A stretch of DNA of 64,000 nucleotides from Lutraria lutraria (GCA_964023205.1 OZ026838.1:26129843-26193842); one strand, 5' to 3'; counted from the stretch's first letter, positions 12,044 through 24,570 are shown. A program made the numbers and translations. The notes: generated by a model not told the origin, from the letters alone.

Positions 12044-14569
12044 TCACTCGCTTGTATTGTGAGAGGCTGAAAAATCTTCAAGGCTGGAATCACTGCTTGC
12101 CTCTGAAGTATGGCGACTGTCATCGCTGCTGCCACCAGAGCTTATGTCTTTAGTTAGGTCGACGGAACTATTCTCTGTAGAATACATTGTGTACGTAGGT
12201 TGTGGAGATGCTAAATGACCACTTACACGTTCGTTACTTTTATCAGTGTTGTCCGTGGATAAGTCAGGTAAGTCATCTTCATCAGAGCTTTCAGAACTGT
12301 CCAGAGTTGGTGAAAGAGATATTCCAAGTTCATTATTTACATCAGTGCGCTGTCTAGTAGACTCCTCAAGAGCACATATGCTTGGACAAGCTTCTTTTAT
12401 CAAATTGATCACTTCAAGTATTCCATTGGCTTTTTCGTATGATGCGGACAAGTTTTCTATTGTTTCAAGTGAAAACGAATTACTGTTTGAATCCATTGCA
12501 CTGTCACTAGCTTCATCTGAGTCAGAAAATGGATCATCAACGTCTGTAGATTCACTTGACGTTTCATATGATCTAAAACTCGTCGATCCTGAACTGGAAG
12601 ACGGTGAGTGGAACAGATTTGTTTTCTTCATTCCATTTACACCAAGTGAACACTTGTTAGTAAATTGGTTCTTACAGATTGAATGCAAGGATCTCAGAAG
12701 ATGACAGTCGGTGTTGTTTGATGTTTGACGGAAACAATCGACAAGTTTACTTGATTTACTCTCTGACATATCTCTATTACTTATCCAATAATCATTTCTT
12801 TTAGATGCTGGATTCGAATTTTCATCAGATATTTTCAAATCTTTACTATCTATTGAAGACGGATCTCCAAATGAAGTTAGTACTTCGTAAGACACAGACT
12901 TGTCATCGTCTTTTGTTGATATATTTGATTTAGTCTCAGATGATTCTATAGAATTTTCCTCATTTGAATTAATCTCCGGAGATTCAGATGAAGTTTGATG
13001 GTGGTATTCACTGCCATTTTCGTCAGAATAATGTTCATCACGTTCCTTTGTAGAACTTTCTTTGCTATTAGCTTTGAAACCTGACCCAATTGAAGCATAG
13101 TCATTCATTTCATTAGACACGCTGTTAGTTCTTCCGCCACTATTGTTATCATTATTTTCCATAGAAACACCCTCTACTGTATCTCTCCTGCTATTCCCAC
13201 TGCTTTCAGAAGAAGCACCACCACCTCGTTCTCTAGCATTGTCATCACCACTTTCGTCAGATACACTGTTTCCACCTTCTTCAGAAGTCTCATGTCCTGA
13301 TGCCTCACTACCGCTTTCATTTGAAGAACTACTGCCAGTTTCGTCTGAGGCACTGTTACCACTATCGTTTGATGTACTTGTGTCAAATGTCCTGCTGTCA
13401 GCATCATCACTCAAATCTCTTGACTTACTTTCGGCGGTTCCAACATCCAACATTTCATCTCTTCTACTTTCATTTTCTGCGGTGATATCTGCTGATGAAG
13501 ATGGGTTTTGTTTATTTATATATGTGGGATTTTCACCAGACGTTTCTCCCGTTCTCTCGAATGATCCATCTGATGCTGAATCGCTCGCTGACCCTCCAGA
13601 ATGTTCACTGTCACTTGAAATAGAAGCAAATTTTGTTTCGTAGGACTCGCTGTCAATTAGAGAACTTATATCTCTTGATGTAGATTCAGATGATAAGTCC
13701 CTAGATGAAGACTCGTCAGTTTCAGAATTTGACTTGCTGGTGCTTTGAACTTTACCGGTTTCGGCTGGTGATTTAGCTCCATTGTTTTCTTTATTAGCAT
13801 TTTCGCCAGTAGATTGATCAGGTAATCGACCACTGTCATTATTTTTCATACTCTGAAACATATTCCTATTATCACTGTGTGGCGTAACATTTATTTCTTC
13901 ATTACCCTTTGCTTGCGTTTCGGTAATAGTTTGGTCTAGATCATAAGTCGTATGATGGTCAGAGTCAGTGCCATTTTCAATTAAGCTTTGGTATTTTGAT
14001 CCATTTTCCGATTTCGGCAATGAACCTTCTTGCATTGCATGTTCTGTCGAAGATATTTGTTTATTAGGGCTGACATTACCATTGTAAGCATCTATTTGTG
14101 GTTCGTTCTTGGCATTACCAGGCTTTGTAGTTGAGTAACCCTGGCCATATCCGGTCTTATATCTGTTTGACGATCCCAGTAATGCTCTGTCTTCATCCGA
14201 TATACCCCCGCTGCCTCTTGCTGGGGTAACGCCGTTTGGAACCTTCGTGTGCAGAGGTTCAAACAAGGACGGGGCGACCCGAGTATCAGTACCACCCTGA
14301 TAGTCTAATCCCTGATCTACATCCGGATCGGGATTTACTGTGTCCGGTGATCCAACGACGTCATACAAGCCCGGGTCGTTACCAAATTCGTCAAAATCAG
14401 CTAGATCATAGTCAATGGTCGTGGTTGGTTTCAAAGACTGGCGTGTTGATATTTCGAAGTTCGGTCCATAGGCTGGATCTTTAAAGTTAGTTGCAGATGT
14501 CGGCATTGAATGCACTTGCAACGTACATATCCAAAGATAAGTAAGAACTCGCTTTGTTCTGCTTACCAT
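12044..14569 (-). CDS. Putative secreted acidic Ser/Asp/Glu-rich protein, family unknown
   Basis: One uninterrupted ORF of 841 aa; start chosen at ATG 14569 because the next residues, MVSRTKRVLTYLWICTLQVH, look like a signal peptide. Residues about 25-270 are mostly polar. Residues about 280-560 are strongly Ser/Asp/Glu-rich with SDSES-, SSES- and SDESG-type runs. A module at about 605-740 carries six cysteines (C612, C622, C632, C640, C728, C732) that could form three disulfides. The tail (750-841) is acidic and Ser-rich again, with many casein-kinase-type SxE/SxD sites. No conserved domain is recognised; the style resembles dentin-sialophosphoprotein-like or molluscan shell-matrix phosphoproteins, but that is compositional analogy, not homology. 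TGTTTCAG directly before the ATG may be a splice acceptor with a 5' UTR exon upstream; the start is also followed by GTAAGC, so transcript evidence should settle the 5' end. Several opposite-strand ORFs here are shadows. Confidence 0.7.
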   Translation of the reverse strand: MVSRTKRVLTYLWICTLQVHSMPTSATNFKDPAYGPNFEISTRQSLKPTTTIDYDLADFDEFGNDPGLYDVVGSPDTVNPDPDVDQGLDYQGGTDTRVAPSLFEPLHTKVPNGVTPARGSGGISDEDRALLGSSNRYKTGYGQGYSTTKPGNAKNEPQIDAYNGNVSPNKQISSTEHAMQEGSLPKSENGSKYQSLIENGTDSDHHTTYDLDQTITETQAKGNEEINVTPHSDNRNMFQSMKNNDSGRLPDQSTGENANKENNGAKSPAETGKVQSTSKSNSETDESSSRDLSSESTSRDISSLIDSESYETKFASISSDSEHSGGSASDSASDGSFERTGETSGENPTYINKQNPSSSADITAENESRRDEMLDVGTAESKSRDLSDDADSRTFDTSTSNDSGNSASDETGSSSSNESGSEASGHETSEEGGNSVSDESGDDNARERGGGASSESSGNSRRDTVEGVSMENNDNNSGGRTNSVSNEMNDYASIGSGFKANSKESSTKERDEHYSDENGSEYHHQTSSESPEINSNEENSIESSETKSNISTKDDDKSVSYEVLTSFGDPSSIDSKDLKISDENSNPASKRNDYWISNRDMSESKSSKLVDCFRQTSNNTDCHLLRSLHSICKNQFTNKCSLGVNGMKKTNLFHSPSSSSGSTSFRSYETSSESTDVDDPFSDSDEASDSAMDSNSNSFSLETIENLSASYEKANGILEVINLIKEACPSICALEESTRQRTDVNNELGISLSPTLDSSESSDEDDLPDLSTDNTDKSNERVSGHLASPQPTYTMYSTENSSVDLTKDISSGGSSDDSRHTSEASSDSSLEDFSASHNTSE

Positions 14570-15315
14570 CTGAAACAATAAGACGGAAATTTCTTAAATG
14601 AATTGTGAAGTCATTTGTCACGTATGTCGTTCATCTTTTGTTAAATCGTGTTACAGTATATACTTGAATCTGCATATATATATCTTTGCAAAAATAACAT
14701 AAATCGAATTGAACAGAGTTGAAAATTACTGCATTATGAACAAATAGTCTGATTATGATAAATATTGTACATTTTGTATATGTCAAACGGGTTTAGTCTC
14801 ACAGACATATAACCAAACTGTATCATCGGAAGGATTGTGAAACATGAACGTTATTAGAAAGTTAACAACAACAATTAATAGTGAGGTGCGGACAACGGCG
14901 TTTTTCCAAACCACTAAAGTTCTGAGCTTGTCAAACATTTAAATGTCTGTAAATACTTGTATCAAAATATATGAATATGAACATAATAAATTCACAGATA
15001 CATCAGATTATTGTCGGAGTGCGCCGCTGTTGACAATATGTGTTTATGTGAAGTCTTTTATTTAGAGATGTACAAAGCTATTAACCTGAAATTTTCCGTA
15101 ATATATTTCTTAATTGTATTTTCTTCTAAGTCGTGTATAAATTTCGTCTTAATATCTTATATAGATAAAGAAAGCCTACGTAATTTTGGATAAGCCCTGT
15201 CCCATAAAAGTACCAGCTGCAATAATAAAGATACTGATCCAGTTGTTTTAATGGTAATTTCTACCGACGCATACATAATTATTATTATGTATACATGTAC
15301 ATATTTGCAATTTTG

Positions 15316-15406
15316 TTTGTTGACAGTTAGAGTCATGTAGGAAGAACTAGTACTAGACTTCCATCCTCCGCAGGCAACTACCTGATTTCTCTTATAAAGC
15401 GACATG
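15316..15406 (-). repeat. SINE family S1, truncated copy
   Basis: Shares ACTAGTACTAGACTTCCATC, GCAACTACCTGATTTCTC and AAGCGACATGG with the better copies at 20021-20262, 31199-31411 and 46666-46880. The tRNA-like head is missing. Confidence 0.6.
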
Positions 15407-16699
15407 GTATTTTGCTATTTATAAACAAAACATGCATGATTATTTAAATACATTTTTCTATTCCCCTCCACGGGCATATTGCAAAAGTTATAACTATAAT
15501 ACAAAACAAAAGTATATGTACCTTGACAAGCGACGTCGACGTTCCAAACATCTATGAAAGTATAACACAACTGAATAAAGACGAGGATTAGACACCCTGG
15601 TGTATTCACTCTAGATTGTCTGGTGATATATAGATGTTTGGTTTCTTCATATAAGAGATCATTCGATCAAGTCTGACACAAACATTACCAGCACTGTAAA
15701 CGTAGACCGCTGCTGTATGGATGTCATGTCATTCGGACAAGACTGTTGACAAATTATACGTGTTCAGTCCTCACTATTCTCTCGATCCGGAGAAATAAGA
15801 TACCTAAAGTCATTATCTGTCCATGTTCGTCATCTAAAACTAACTGGTCATTTTCTTTGTAGATTGACATTGGCAATGGTTTTGAATGTGCAGATAGGGA
15901 CCATTTGTAAATGCAAGCTATATCAATATCAATACAGCGCGATTGTATTGTCGTGGGATAGGCATCTTATTTACAACGTCGTATTCAAACCAGTAAACTA
16001 CGTGGTCCAACTATATAGGATAATAAACCAACATAAACGATAATTTATGAAAACCTTCATCATTTGGTACAGATCACAGGCTACCGGTAATCTGTAGGTG
16101 GAAATAGATACACACTTTTTTTTCAAATCGCCGATTATCTTTTGGATGGAAAGATATTGTTAATAAAGCTATCAAATTGTGTATGAATTGAACTCCAGAG
16201 GCAATCTAGCTTATGAGTATACATTTTTCAGGATGCTTCGTCCAAAGACCTACTATACATATGCATAGTATAGGTCCTTGCTTCGTCCGACTATCAAGCC
16301 GTATTTGTTTTGAGTGCCTTTCTAAACAATGTTCATTTAGACCAGTCATGACAACACTAGCAATGATTGGGTATCGTTCAGTGACGATAGAAAACAATGT
16401 AAACAGAGCAGTATTTCAAGTGGAACTAGTATACGTGTTCAAACAGAATGTACCAAACATGATGTCTTGAGACAAGCATTTTTTTCGTGGTTCGACCAGG
16501 ATTTCTTAAGTGGAATAATTAATTTGGACCAAATAGCATGGACATTAAAATAGGCGCACCTGTAGAACCGCTATTTAGCAATGAAGAAAACACATTTCTA
16601 AAACGGTGCTATAATTCCATTGTGAGCTGCATAAACAGTGTCCACAATATTTTTTTAAAAATTATATTCCTATAAAGATATGTGATATTCTAATGTTTG

Positions 16700-16812
16700 T
16701 GTTTGATTGTATTTACGTTCAATTATTTTGTAATGTATAAACAATTAAATGTGCATGCTAAATTATCTCCTATCCATGGGAGAAAATAAAGATATTGATT
16801 GATTGATTGAAC
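16700..16812 (+). repeat. LINE 3'-tail-like sequence
   Basis: Ends in GGGAGAAAATAAAGATATTG followed by a short (TTGA)n run. A polyadenylation-like motif followed by a microsatellite tail is typical of CR1/L2-type non-LTR retrotransposons. Only the tail is recognisable. Confidence 0.35.
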
Positions 16813-17253
16813 TATGAATCAGTGTCAGACTTTCTAATTGGACCATAATAAGACTACACATTTTATTTCATATTTCTTTTGGCATTATTTTAGTGAGATA
16901 TATACTGAAAGGCAAGTTTAAGTCAGTGAAATTCAATGTAAAATCCCATTGAAAAGTTGAATTATTATTAATTTACCATATTTATATAGCCCTTTTTCAT
17001 GTAATTACACGTTCAAAAGTGCTGTACAATCACGATTAAAACAAGGTTAAACAATATGTAATGAATACAAACATGTTAGTCAAAATGATATGGGTAAAAT
17101 ATATACAACTATGCACAAATTTATAAGTCAACAAATCCACCATTAATTTATGCAAACAAGTAAGGTACACAATAATTCTAAAATGTTTCAAGTCCGGTTG
17201 GCTTCGTAAGCTGTTTGGCCAATCCACATGCGCATTGCTCCACCAGCCGGTGT

Positions 17254-17683
17254 TCACTGTTCAACTCCCCCTCCACGTCCATAGCGAGGGACATGCTTGA
17301 TTTTATAACCACTGGGAACAAGTTCAGCAATGCAAGATTTGTCAGAGGGTCCCCCGAGCCATGTTTCAGCCACAGCAACAATATCATAGTCATTAGATGA
17401 TATGTAATCTGAAAGGGCAAGACTTTTGTTTTTGACTGACCTTGGATTTATACAACACAGTGAACGATCCACATTTGATCCTCTTCAGATCATGATGTTG
17501 GGAATTATTTTCATTTTTAGGATTGGCCCTAGGAGATAAATTTGGCACTATAATAGATATTTCTTGGGGAAGTGTTTGAATGTTCTGTAAATTTACACCA
17601 TCGTTCAGGTCCCATGTGCGTTTATACCGACCCCCTCTTGTACCCCTAAACTTCAGTATTTCTAACTGTTTTAATATTGTCAA
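17254..17683 (-). pseudogene. Fragment of a non-LTR retrotransposon, endonuclease N-terminus
   Basis: Minus-strand translation contains NPRSVKNKSLALSDYI, YDIVAVAETWL and PRYGRGGGV, the N-terminal signature of the apurinic-endonuclease domain of LINE ORF2 proteins (asparagine-containing strand, ETWL, GRGGGV). Upstream in another frame (17468-17683) lies an Arg/Gly-rich stretch usual before this domain, so a frameshift sits near 17465. Nothing of the reverse transcriptase follows. A dead, truncated copy. Confidence 0.7.
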
Positions 17684-19204
17684 TATATGGGGATCAGCTT
17701 TTATAGGTGATAATTTCCCAATCCCATACAGGCTACCCCTATTGTATTGTATGATCCCTGGACCATTTTTGCCTGAGGCATATACACATTCACATTTTTA
17801 GGTGAATATTGCACTAAAAAGTAAAATATTTACACAAAGCTCAAAATTTTCACAAAATCTACGAACAATTTCAACACAAAAAGTACATGTATACAAAAAG
17901 AATACTTCCATAAAGATTCACAACAAATTCCACAGTAATCACAGCTGTAATTCTGTTGATTTTAATCCAAATATTTGAGAGCACAAATGTTGCAGCCTAC
18001 ACTTGGCGCATTACACATTACTACTAGTAATGTTTAAACTGCTGTTGCCATCAAAACCTTGTTTTAACATGATTCAAACATTTGAAGTTTATAATATAGA
18101 TCAATATCGTATCTAAGTATTCCATGCAAAAAAGTTAAAGCATCACTAATAGTTTTGCATCAATTTTATTATTTTTTTGTAGTAAAGGGAGATAATTTGA
18201 AAATTTGGGATTTCTTCCCCTGGCATAATTGTCAATTCAGTCACTCCAACATTTGATGAAAAGTAGCAACAACTTTGTAAGTAATAAGCAAAATGTTGTT
18301 TTACACAAAAGGGGCAATAATAGTGCCACAGTGATCAAAACGAAGAAGTTTGTTGCCACATTTGAACAATATTTGCCTCTACATTATGAATAATAATGAC
18401 TTCTTGTAATACATATGTCAAAAGCAGTTCAAGAACTACTTAAATGTACTGACTAACTTTTAATGTAAGATTGTTCTCATCTTTGTGAACTCTCACTTGA
18501 CACTCGTATGGTATCTTACCAGTTTGTACTTCTAACTCTTCAACTCGTCAGTATTCATAATAAGAGATGAAGAAGATAACCACCATGGAATAGTCACTGA
18601 TTGCGTGAGATTTACTGTTTAATGGCCCATATTTGACATCTATGGTAATTTCAGAGCGGCCGCAGAGGGAGGGTAGAAAAGATACATGAGAACCAGGCAA
18701 TTACATCACTTTTCTTATTTTCCCTGGTACTTCATCATGCCCAGTGTAAAATACCGATACATGCCTCACCCCTCCTTTGTGTTTCTTATGATTGTGTGAC
18801 AAGGCTGTGTGTATATGACAGACAGAAAAACATAACCATATAACCATTATAAACAACATTTATTCAAATACACTATTTCTTTTAAGTTTTAACACATTAA
18901 ATAACTTGGTATAAAAACCTGATGGTTCCCAGTAACCAGTTACTTCACAATTACATGAATGTAAATAATCACAACTTTTAGTTATATACAATACAACTAA
19001 GAAAGCAACAAAATTATAAAATCATAACAAGCAAGAATGACTATAGCATATTTAACCATGCAAATGGATAACAATTTGTGTGCAGCAATGTAAATATAGA
19101 GTGTTAGGTAAGTAAGCATACATGGGGCATTTAAATAAATGCTTCTCGTAATTATCAAAATTAGACAAAAAAGCATCCTGATTAACAATTATCAATCTTC
19201 AGAA

Positions 19205-19386
19205 CAGTTGGTCAAACCTGTGGACAAAGGCCATTCTTCAATTAGACATAATGTGGCCTTTATTGACAGGTGGCCCATATCTGGAGGTCATTTTGTTCTA
19301 AATTACCAATGGCAGTTTTTAAAAGAATGAACTTTATTCACAAGGTGATCGTTATTTGGAGGTGGCCGCTTACACAGGTTTGACTG
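19205..19386 (+). mobile_element. MITE family A copy 2
   Basis: Starts near CAGTTGGTCAAACCTGTGG and ends ACACAGGTTTGACTG followed by TA. Internal motifs TGGCCTTTATTGACAGGTGG and GGTGGCCGCT match the other copies. About 182 bp. Confidence 0.8.
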
Positions 19387-19544
19387 TATATGTTAGTTGA
19401 TATACGTGATAAAATTATGCAAATAATCATATTGTCATATATTTAATTATGGATTTATGTGTACTACTTTTCAGACATTGTTTAATTGGACCATACTTAG
19501 CATATACATGTAACATGTACATAACAAAATTAGATTACAATGTA

Positions 19545-19720
19545 CAGTACAACCTCTCCAGAGCAGCCCAGTGTAGAGCAACAACCTCTCTATTACAACA
19601 CCTTTAAAATGTCCCTAAGTTGATATTTACTATAAATTTAACCTCTGTAGAGCAACAACCTCTACACAACGACCAATATTTGCAGCTCCCACAGGGTGTT
19701 GCTCTACAGAGGTTGTACTG
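19545..19720. mobile_element. MITE family B copy 1 (CAGTACAACCTCT ends, TA-flanked)
   Basis: Terminal inverted repeats CAGTACAACCTCT (left) and AGAGGTTGTACTG (right) are perfect and flanked by TA at 19543-19544 and 19721-19722. Internal AACCTCTGTAGAGCAACAAC repeats the same motif. 176 bp, no coding capacity. Best preserved of four copies (others at 27124, 33200, 50139). Confidence 0.85.
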
Positions 19721-20020
19721 TACATAAAATTCTGAATCTGTGCAAAATATAGTTCTTACATGAACTAATGTATTTATGATTATATTTGTGTCATAAAGAG
19801 GTTGATAAAACAACTATGACACAAGTTAGACACATGTCCACTGAAGTTAATGTTTAGGTAACTTTAAATGCTAACACTATGTATGGTGTACAAGAGTGTT
19901 ACAAGGACATCTTCAAATTTTCGGTCGTCAGGAACCTAGAAACAATTCAACTAAGTTATGCTTTAAGATGCAAACTGAGGAATGATTGCAGTAACTTAGT
20001 TATATTCATAATACGATTTT

Positions 20021-20262
20021 GTTTGTTTGTTTGGGTTTTATGCCCCTTTTCAACAGTCAGAATCATATAAGGCGACCAGTTTACCTAACAATAGTTCCAG
20101 GGAAGAACCAGTACTAGACTCCCATCCTAAGTAAGCAACTACCTACTTTCTCACATAAAGAGACATGGTCGGTAGCCAGACTCAAACCCATGACCCTCTT
20201 TCAGTGAGAGGTTACAGTGATTTATAGTCAGCAACCTTAACCAATCGACCACGGAGGCAGGC
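20021..20262 (-). repeat. tRNA-derived SINE family S1
   Basis: On the minus strand this begins with a tRNA-like head (GTGGTCGATTGGTTAAGG, then a B-box-like GGTTTGAGTCTGG), continues through CATGTCTCTTTATGTGAG and TAGTACTGGTTCTTCC, and ends in a CAAACAAACAAA-type tail. Same family as 31199-31411 and 46666-46880. Confidence 0.8.
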
Positions 20263-20513
20263 CTTATAATATGAGACTGGTTAGTTTAAGTACACGGATG
20301 AAAATGGATCCGATACAAATATGTTCTGTTTTTATCATCATTAAACATTCTATTGACATAAAAAAATCTTAACCTGGGTTAAATAATAAACAATGACATT
20401 ACTAAATCAGTGATTATACAGTCCTTGATGAACAAAACAAAGCAGAGGTTACAACTAATTGGCAAGCTTGGTATTTATTAAGAACAACAAAGATAAATCT
20501 TCAACCTTACCAA

Positions 20514-20748
20514 AACAAGAAGTGTTTGTGAAACACGGATGCCCCCTCGTGACCTTGACCTTTGATGTAATGACCTCAAAATCGGTTGGGGTCATACACA
20601 TGTGATGACCAACCTCCCAACCAAATCTAAAGAGCTTAGGCCAAATTGTTCTCTAGTTATTGGTCGGACAAGGTTAAGTTACTGTTGGACAGACTGACCG
20701 ACATGTGCAAAGCAATATACCCCCCTTTCTTTGAAAGGTGGCATAATA
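20514..20748. repeat. Dispersed repeat family D copy 1 (bivalve-type)
   Basis: Runs from AACAAGAAGTGTTTGTGAAA through GACCTTGACCTTTGA and ACATGTGCAAAGCAATATAC to CTTTGAAAGGTGGCATAATA. Close relatives are at 26292-26429 and, inverted, at 60852-61074; a diverged one may lie at 25826-26037. Its class is not clear from sequence alone. Confidence 0.75.
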
Positions 20749-21017
20749 AATATTAAGTTAGTATGTCATCATTAACAACTTGAACAAAATAAAAGTAACA
20801 AAAATATATCACATCAAAGGTCAGTCATATATTATTATGGCTTAAAATTGATATAAATGAATATTTATAATTAGATACATAAACTTTCTTAATTGAAGAG
20901 GTGATCAGAATGATGATAATTAATCACATTAACTAAGAACCTGTCAGATTGAAAGTTTTATAGGATTCTCTGAAACTTCTTATCAAATCAATTGGAAAAA
21001 TAAGGCTTGTTTTCATC

Positions 21018-21148
21018 AAACCATCGTTCCTGGGAAGAAACCAGTACTAGACTCGAATCCTCCATAAGCAACTGCCTACTTTCCACATATAGAGACATGT
21101 TTGGTCGCTGGCTTGAACCTACGACCCACTTGACCATGGAGGCCAGGA
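21018..21148 (-). repeat. SINE family S1, partial copy
   Basis: Shares AACCAGTACTAGACTCGAAT, AAGCAACTGCCTACTTTC and a tRNA-like B-box region with copies at 20021 and 31199. The 3' tail and part of the head are lost. Confidence 0.65.
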
Positions 21149-21479
21149 CTACATTTGTATTACTTAAAACAATATATTCAACTGCATCTCTCGCATGAAT
21201 CAAGATTAGTTTACAGTTTCAATACTAACTGTATGAACACTAGTCATACTATTTATAATGACATTACATGAATCAAACTTCAAGCAGTGAACTATTTCTC
21301 TTGTCAAAATAATACAATCACTGCCAAAACTGTATTTTAACATGATTTCATTAAAATGATTTTTAGCTTTTTATAAAATTAACATACATTATCTAAGTTT
21401 CAACATTATTATGTAAAAAAAGTTTTTAACAAATAAATGGTAAGTTTCTACATGATTTTATCAAATACAGTAAAAAAAA

Positions 21480-21678
21480 CAAGAGCGCCGCAAGTGGTGC
21501 CAAAGCTCGTCTTCACTGCCTCAGTAAGATCTATCCACCTATGAAGTTTCATGTTCCTACCTCTTATAGTACCTGAGTTAAGAGCTACATTAAAGTTTAT
21601 GCATGACGCAGAATCTGATGCTGATGACGCAATGATCACAATAGCTCGACCTTTTCTCGGAAAACAGACAAGCTAATA
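21480..21678 (-). repeat. Dispersed repeat family F copy 1
   Basis: Reverse complement contains GAGCTATTGTGATCATTGCG, AACATGAAACTTCAT, GGTGGATAGATCTTAC and CACTTGCGGCGCTC, shared with copies at 44444, 57609 and 58915. About 200 bp. No clear terminal repeats; class unknown. Confidence 0.65.
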
Positions 21679-23939
21679 AGACAGGTGATAATTGATTACA
21701 GAAGTATGGTTCATCAGTTCGGGACAGTATTAGAGCTTGTACACAATGAGTGTAGTGAAGACTCAAAAATAGAAAAGCTAAAATAATGTTAAGCATCTTA
21801 ATAAATAGACACAAAATGAAAACAGCTACTTTACATGGTAGCGTAATAGACAGAAATATAAAATAATTATGTGTGTGCATTGATTCAATTGCAATTTGTG
21901 GATCAAATTTATATATATATATATATATAACTATATGTAAATAAAATTCATAAGGTAGCCCAAAGCACTAAAATAATAAAGATTTATGTAAATCAAAACA
22001 ACAACCAAGTAATGTATAAAGATAGCACTCTATAAATACCGGACCAAACTGGTCCATTTGAAGTACATTTGATAAAAAAAAAAATCATTTCAGTAGAAAA
22101 AATGTGAAATCAACCATATTGCCATGGCAATTAAAGTACTGAAAGTACTCATGGAAACTGAACTTACATAGACTTGCACTGCAACATAAAATGGGAACTA
22201 CTTTAACAGTTGCATGGCGGATGTAGATAAATGTAGTACTTCGGTCCACATAAAAATTAATGCACATCGAGCAACTATCGCTCAGTTTCCAAAAACTAGC
22301 TCAACTCGTATAACTCATAAAACGTCACTAAACAAGTCATGGAATGGAATATGATCAAATAATGAAATGAGGTACAAAGTCCAAAGATGGCCCCTACAGG
22401 TATTCCAACTACTGTGTATGTTACTACACAATATACTCATAATAGGGAGTTTAAACTTGTTTAGTTCATAGTCAGACATTGTGAGGATCACACAGCAATC
22501 CTGTAATTCGTAGACTATAGAATCAACAAATCTTGAACCAAGTGTAAAAACAAATTGTACTAAGGCAGGGTTCTTGCTGGAATCTGTGAAGACGGGGAAA
22601 CATGTCCCTCACAATTTTTTGGGACACTTTCAAAAATCAAGGGACATTAAAATTTATTAACATAAAATGTTAACCTAGATCATTTATTGACTATGTACTT
22701 TTTGGAAATGTGTTATAAGGTTACATTAAACTCTTAAGTTTCATCAGATACCTTATTCAAAGAATTATAGCCTTGATTACCAGTCATAATAACACTAATG
22801 GCAGAATTCTCCGAACATTCGCTAGTAAGACTTTGAGTGGGTGGGGAACCATATCTCTTCATCCCGTGAGAATTTGAGAGAACACTAAATCATTGATTTT
22901 ATTGGATAAGGAAAACGGTGTTAATCAAATCAACCAATCAAAACGATGGAATCGACCACAGTGCAGTTCCTATGCGATAGCATATTCGTCCCCATATTTC
23001 ATATACCAACCGATTTGCCCAGGCCATTTTCGTACCGCCACATATTTTGCACCTAGAGAATTTTTTATGCGATAATGTCGCAACGGCCCTACCCTACTTT
23101 TTTGGGATGTTTCTGGGATAATTGTTTTATCAATATATAAGTAGCATTTTGACAGGTATTTTTGGTTCAATGTAAAAAATAAATTGTACAAAAAAGTCCT
23201 ACCAACCCACCCACTCTCTAGGTAGGGTTGCCGCAAACATACATTATTTTTAAGGATGGCCAAAAATTCTTTGTTTCAGCTACCATTACTGCTATTACTG
23301 ACAGCACAGACACAATGAACCTCATTCAATGCACATCTTTATGTTAGATTCATCTACAATATTATACAAACAACAATTATAATGCTTTAAGCCAACATCA
23401 CACCATACTGTGATTGGTTTGTGAACACAATGTTAGTCAATAGTTAAACCTGTATCTGAATACAACAAGTACAAAACATATCAACAACCACTATCAACAA
23501 TGTCAAACAACATTTGAATCATACTCTGTGATTTTGAGTCTTTGGGAGAAAATTTTAACCTCAAAAGCATTGTTCAATTCTTAAAGAAAAAAGAGAATAT
23601 TGATATAACTTTGTAATTAATGGTTACAATGAATGACACACAGACCTTTTACAACATCAAAACAGACAAAATTTTACAAACACAGTAAAAAAAGTTCTAT
23701 TTTCAAAGGCTGAAAATCACGTTTCAGATTCAAGCAACTTGTCAAATTTGGGGAAAAAACATTCACATATATATTAAGGCAGCACTGATTGATTGATCAA
23801 ATGGCTTTCACATCATAAAACGTGACTATCTTACATGAGAACATTCATCTTCCAACAAAATCATTTTACCAATGATACATTTACCATGTAATTTCTTTTC
23901 ACTGGGGTTTAACACAGCAATAACAGCCATGGTCATTTA

Positions 23940-24118
23940 GCAACAGCTTCCAGCTTAGATTGTGGATGAATCCAAGGCTTACACCTGGGAAAACCATCAT
24001 GCTGGACAACTTCCTCACATGGGAACTTTGGTCCTTGATGGAATTCAAACTCACAGCAGTCAGAGATTATTGATTACTAGTCACAGACCATAACCACTCA
24101 CCAACTGAGGCCAGGCCC
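23940..24118 (-). repeat. tRNA-derived SINE family S2
   Basis: Reverse complement starts with a tRNA-like head (CTCAGTTGGTGAGTGGTTA) and a B-box-like GTGAGTTTGAATTCC, followed by CATGTGAGGAAGTTGTCC and CCCAGGTGTAAGCC. Related copies lie at 29905-30108, 35120-35340, 27800-27890 and 56636-56840. Confidence 0.65.
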
Positions 24119-24336
24119 TCTTTCCACACTTAAGTGTCAATAAGAACCCCATAAGTAAAATAGAGAATATTACTGCTATCTCAGGTCACAAGACCACTTC
24201 ATATGCAATACTTCAAAGCCCCTAATAAGGTATTTTGCACTTTGCATAATTATCGGTGATATGTGTTTTAATTCATATTGATTTTTATTTCAGTGGTTAT
24301 ATGTTTTATAATGCATGATTGTATACCTTGATAAAA

Positions 24337-24342
24337 TTTATT
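24337..24342 (-). terminator. Candidate polyadenylation signal of ANKRD13C
   Basis: AATAAA on the minus strand (TTTATT on plus), about 230 nt after the stop codon of the ANKRD13C-like gene. Confidence 0.45.
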
Positions 24343-24570
24343 TTTAAATTAAAAGATAAAAAGATAAGGAACATTTTGAGCTGTAAGTACAATCATAAGT
24401 TTCATAATCAAGAGGTCAATGCAACAAATGATTCTTTCAAGGTCACAGGTTACCATAAGGTTGTTACCCCTAAGTTTTATGTACAACACATACTTTTTAT
24501 TATGATTTGCATTGTATATAAATATCACCATTGTCCTGAATTCACTTGCTTCAAGTAGGTATGACATTCG

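Larger units (their letters stand above)
14570..24570. other. Gene-poor intergenic region with decayed repeats
   Basis: No multi-exon gene could be assembled on either strand. The region holds LINE fragments near 16.7 and 17.2-17.7 kb, SINEs (15.3, 20.0, 21.0 and 23.9 kb), MITEs (19.2 and 19.5 kb), a bivalve-type dispersed repeat (20.5 kb), a TA dinucleotide run at about 21908-21930, and unassigned AT-rich sequence. Short ORFs of 60-97 aa show no conserved features. Confidence 0.6.

Noticed and set aside
12246..13643. Long plus-strand ORFs (152 and 166 aa) opposite the acidic protein gene
   Set aside because: They mirror the Ser/Asp/Glu-rich codons of the minus-strand gene and have no start context or family resemblance of their own.
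16247..16279. Imperfect palindrome around GCATATGTATAG
   Set aside because: Arms match poorly, no flanking duplication and no gene nearby; probably chance in AT-rich DNA.
22893..23263. Overlapping ORFs on both strands (60 and 97 aa)
   Set aside because: Parts (CCACCCACTCTCTAGGTAGG) recur near 34620-34670, so this is repeat sequence without a conserved protein.
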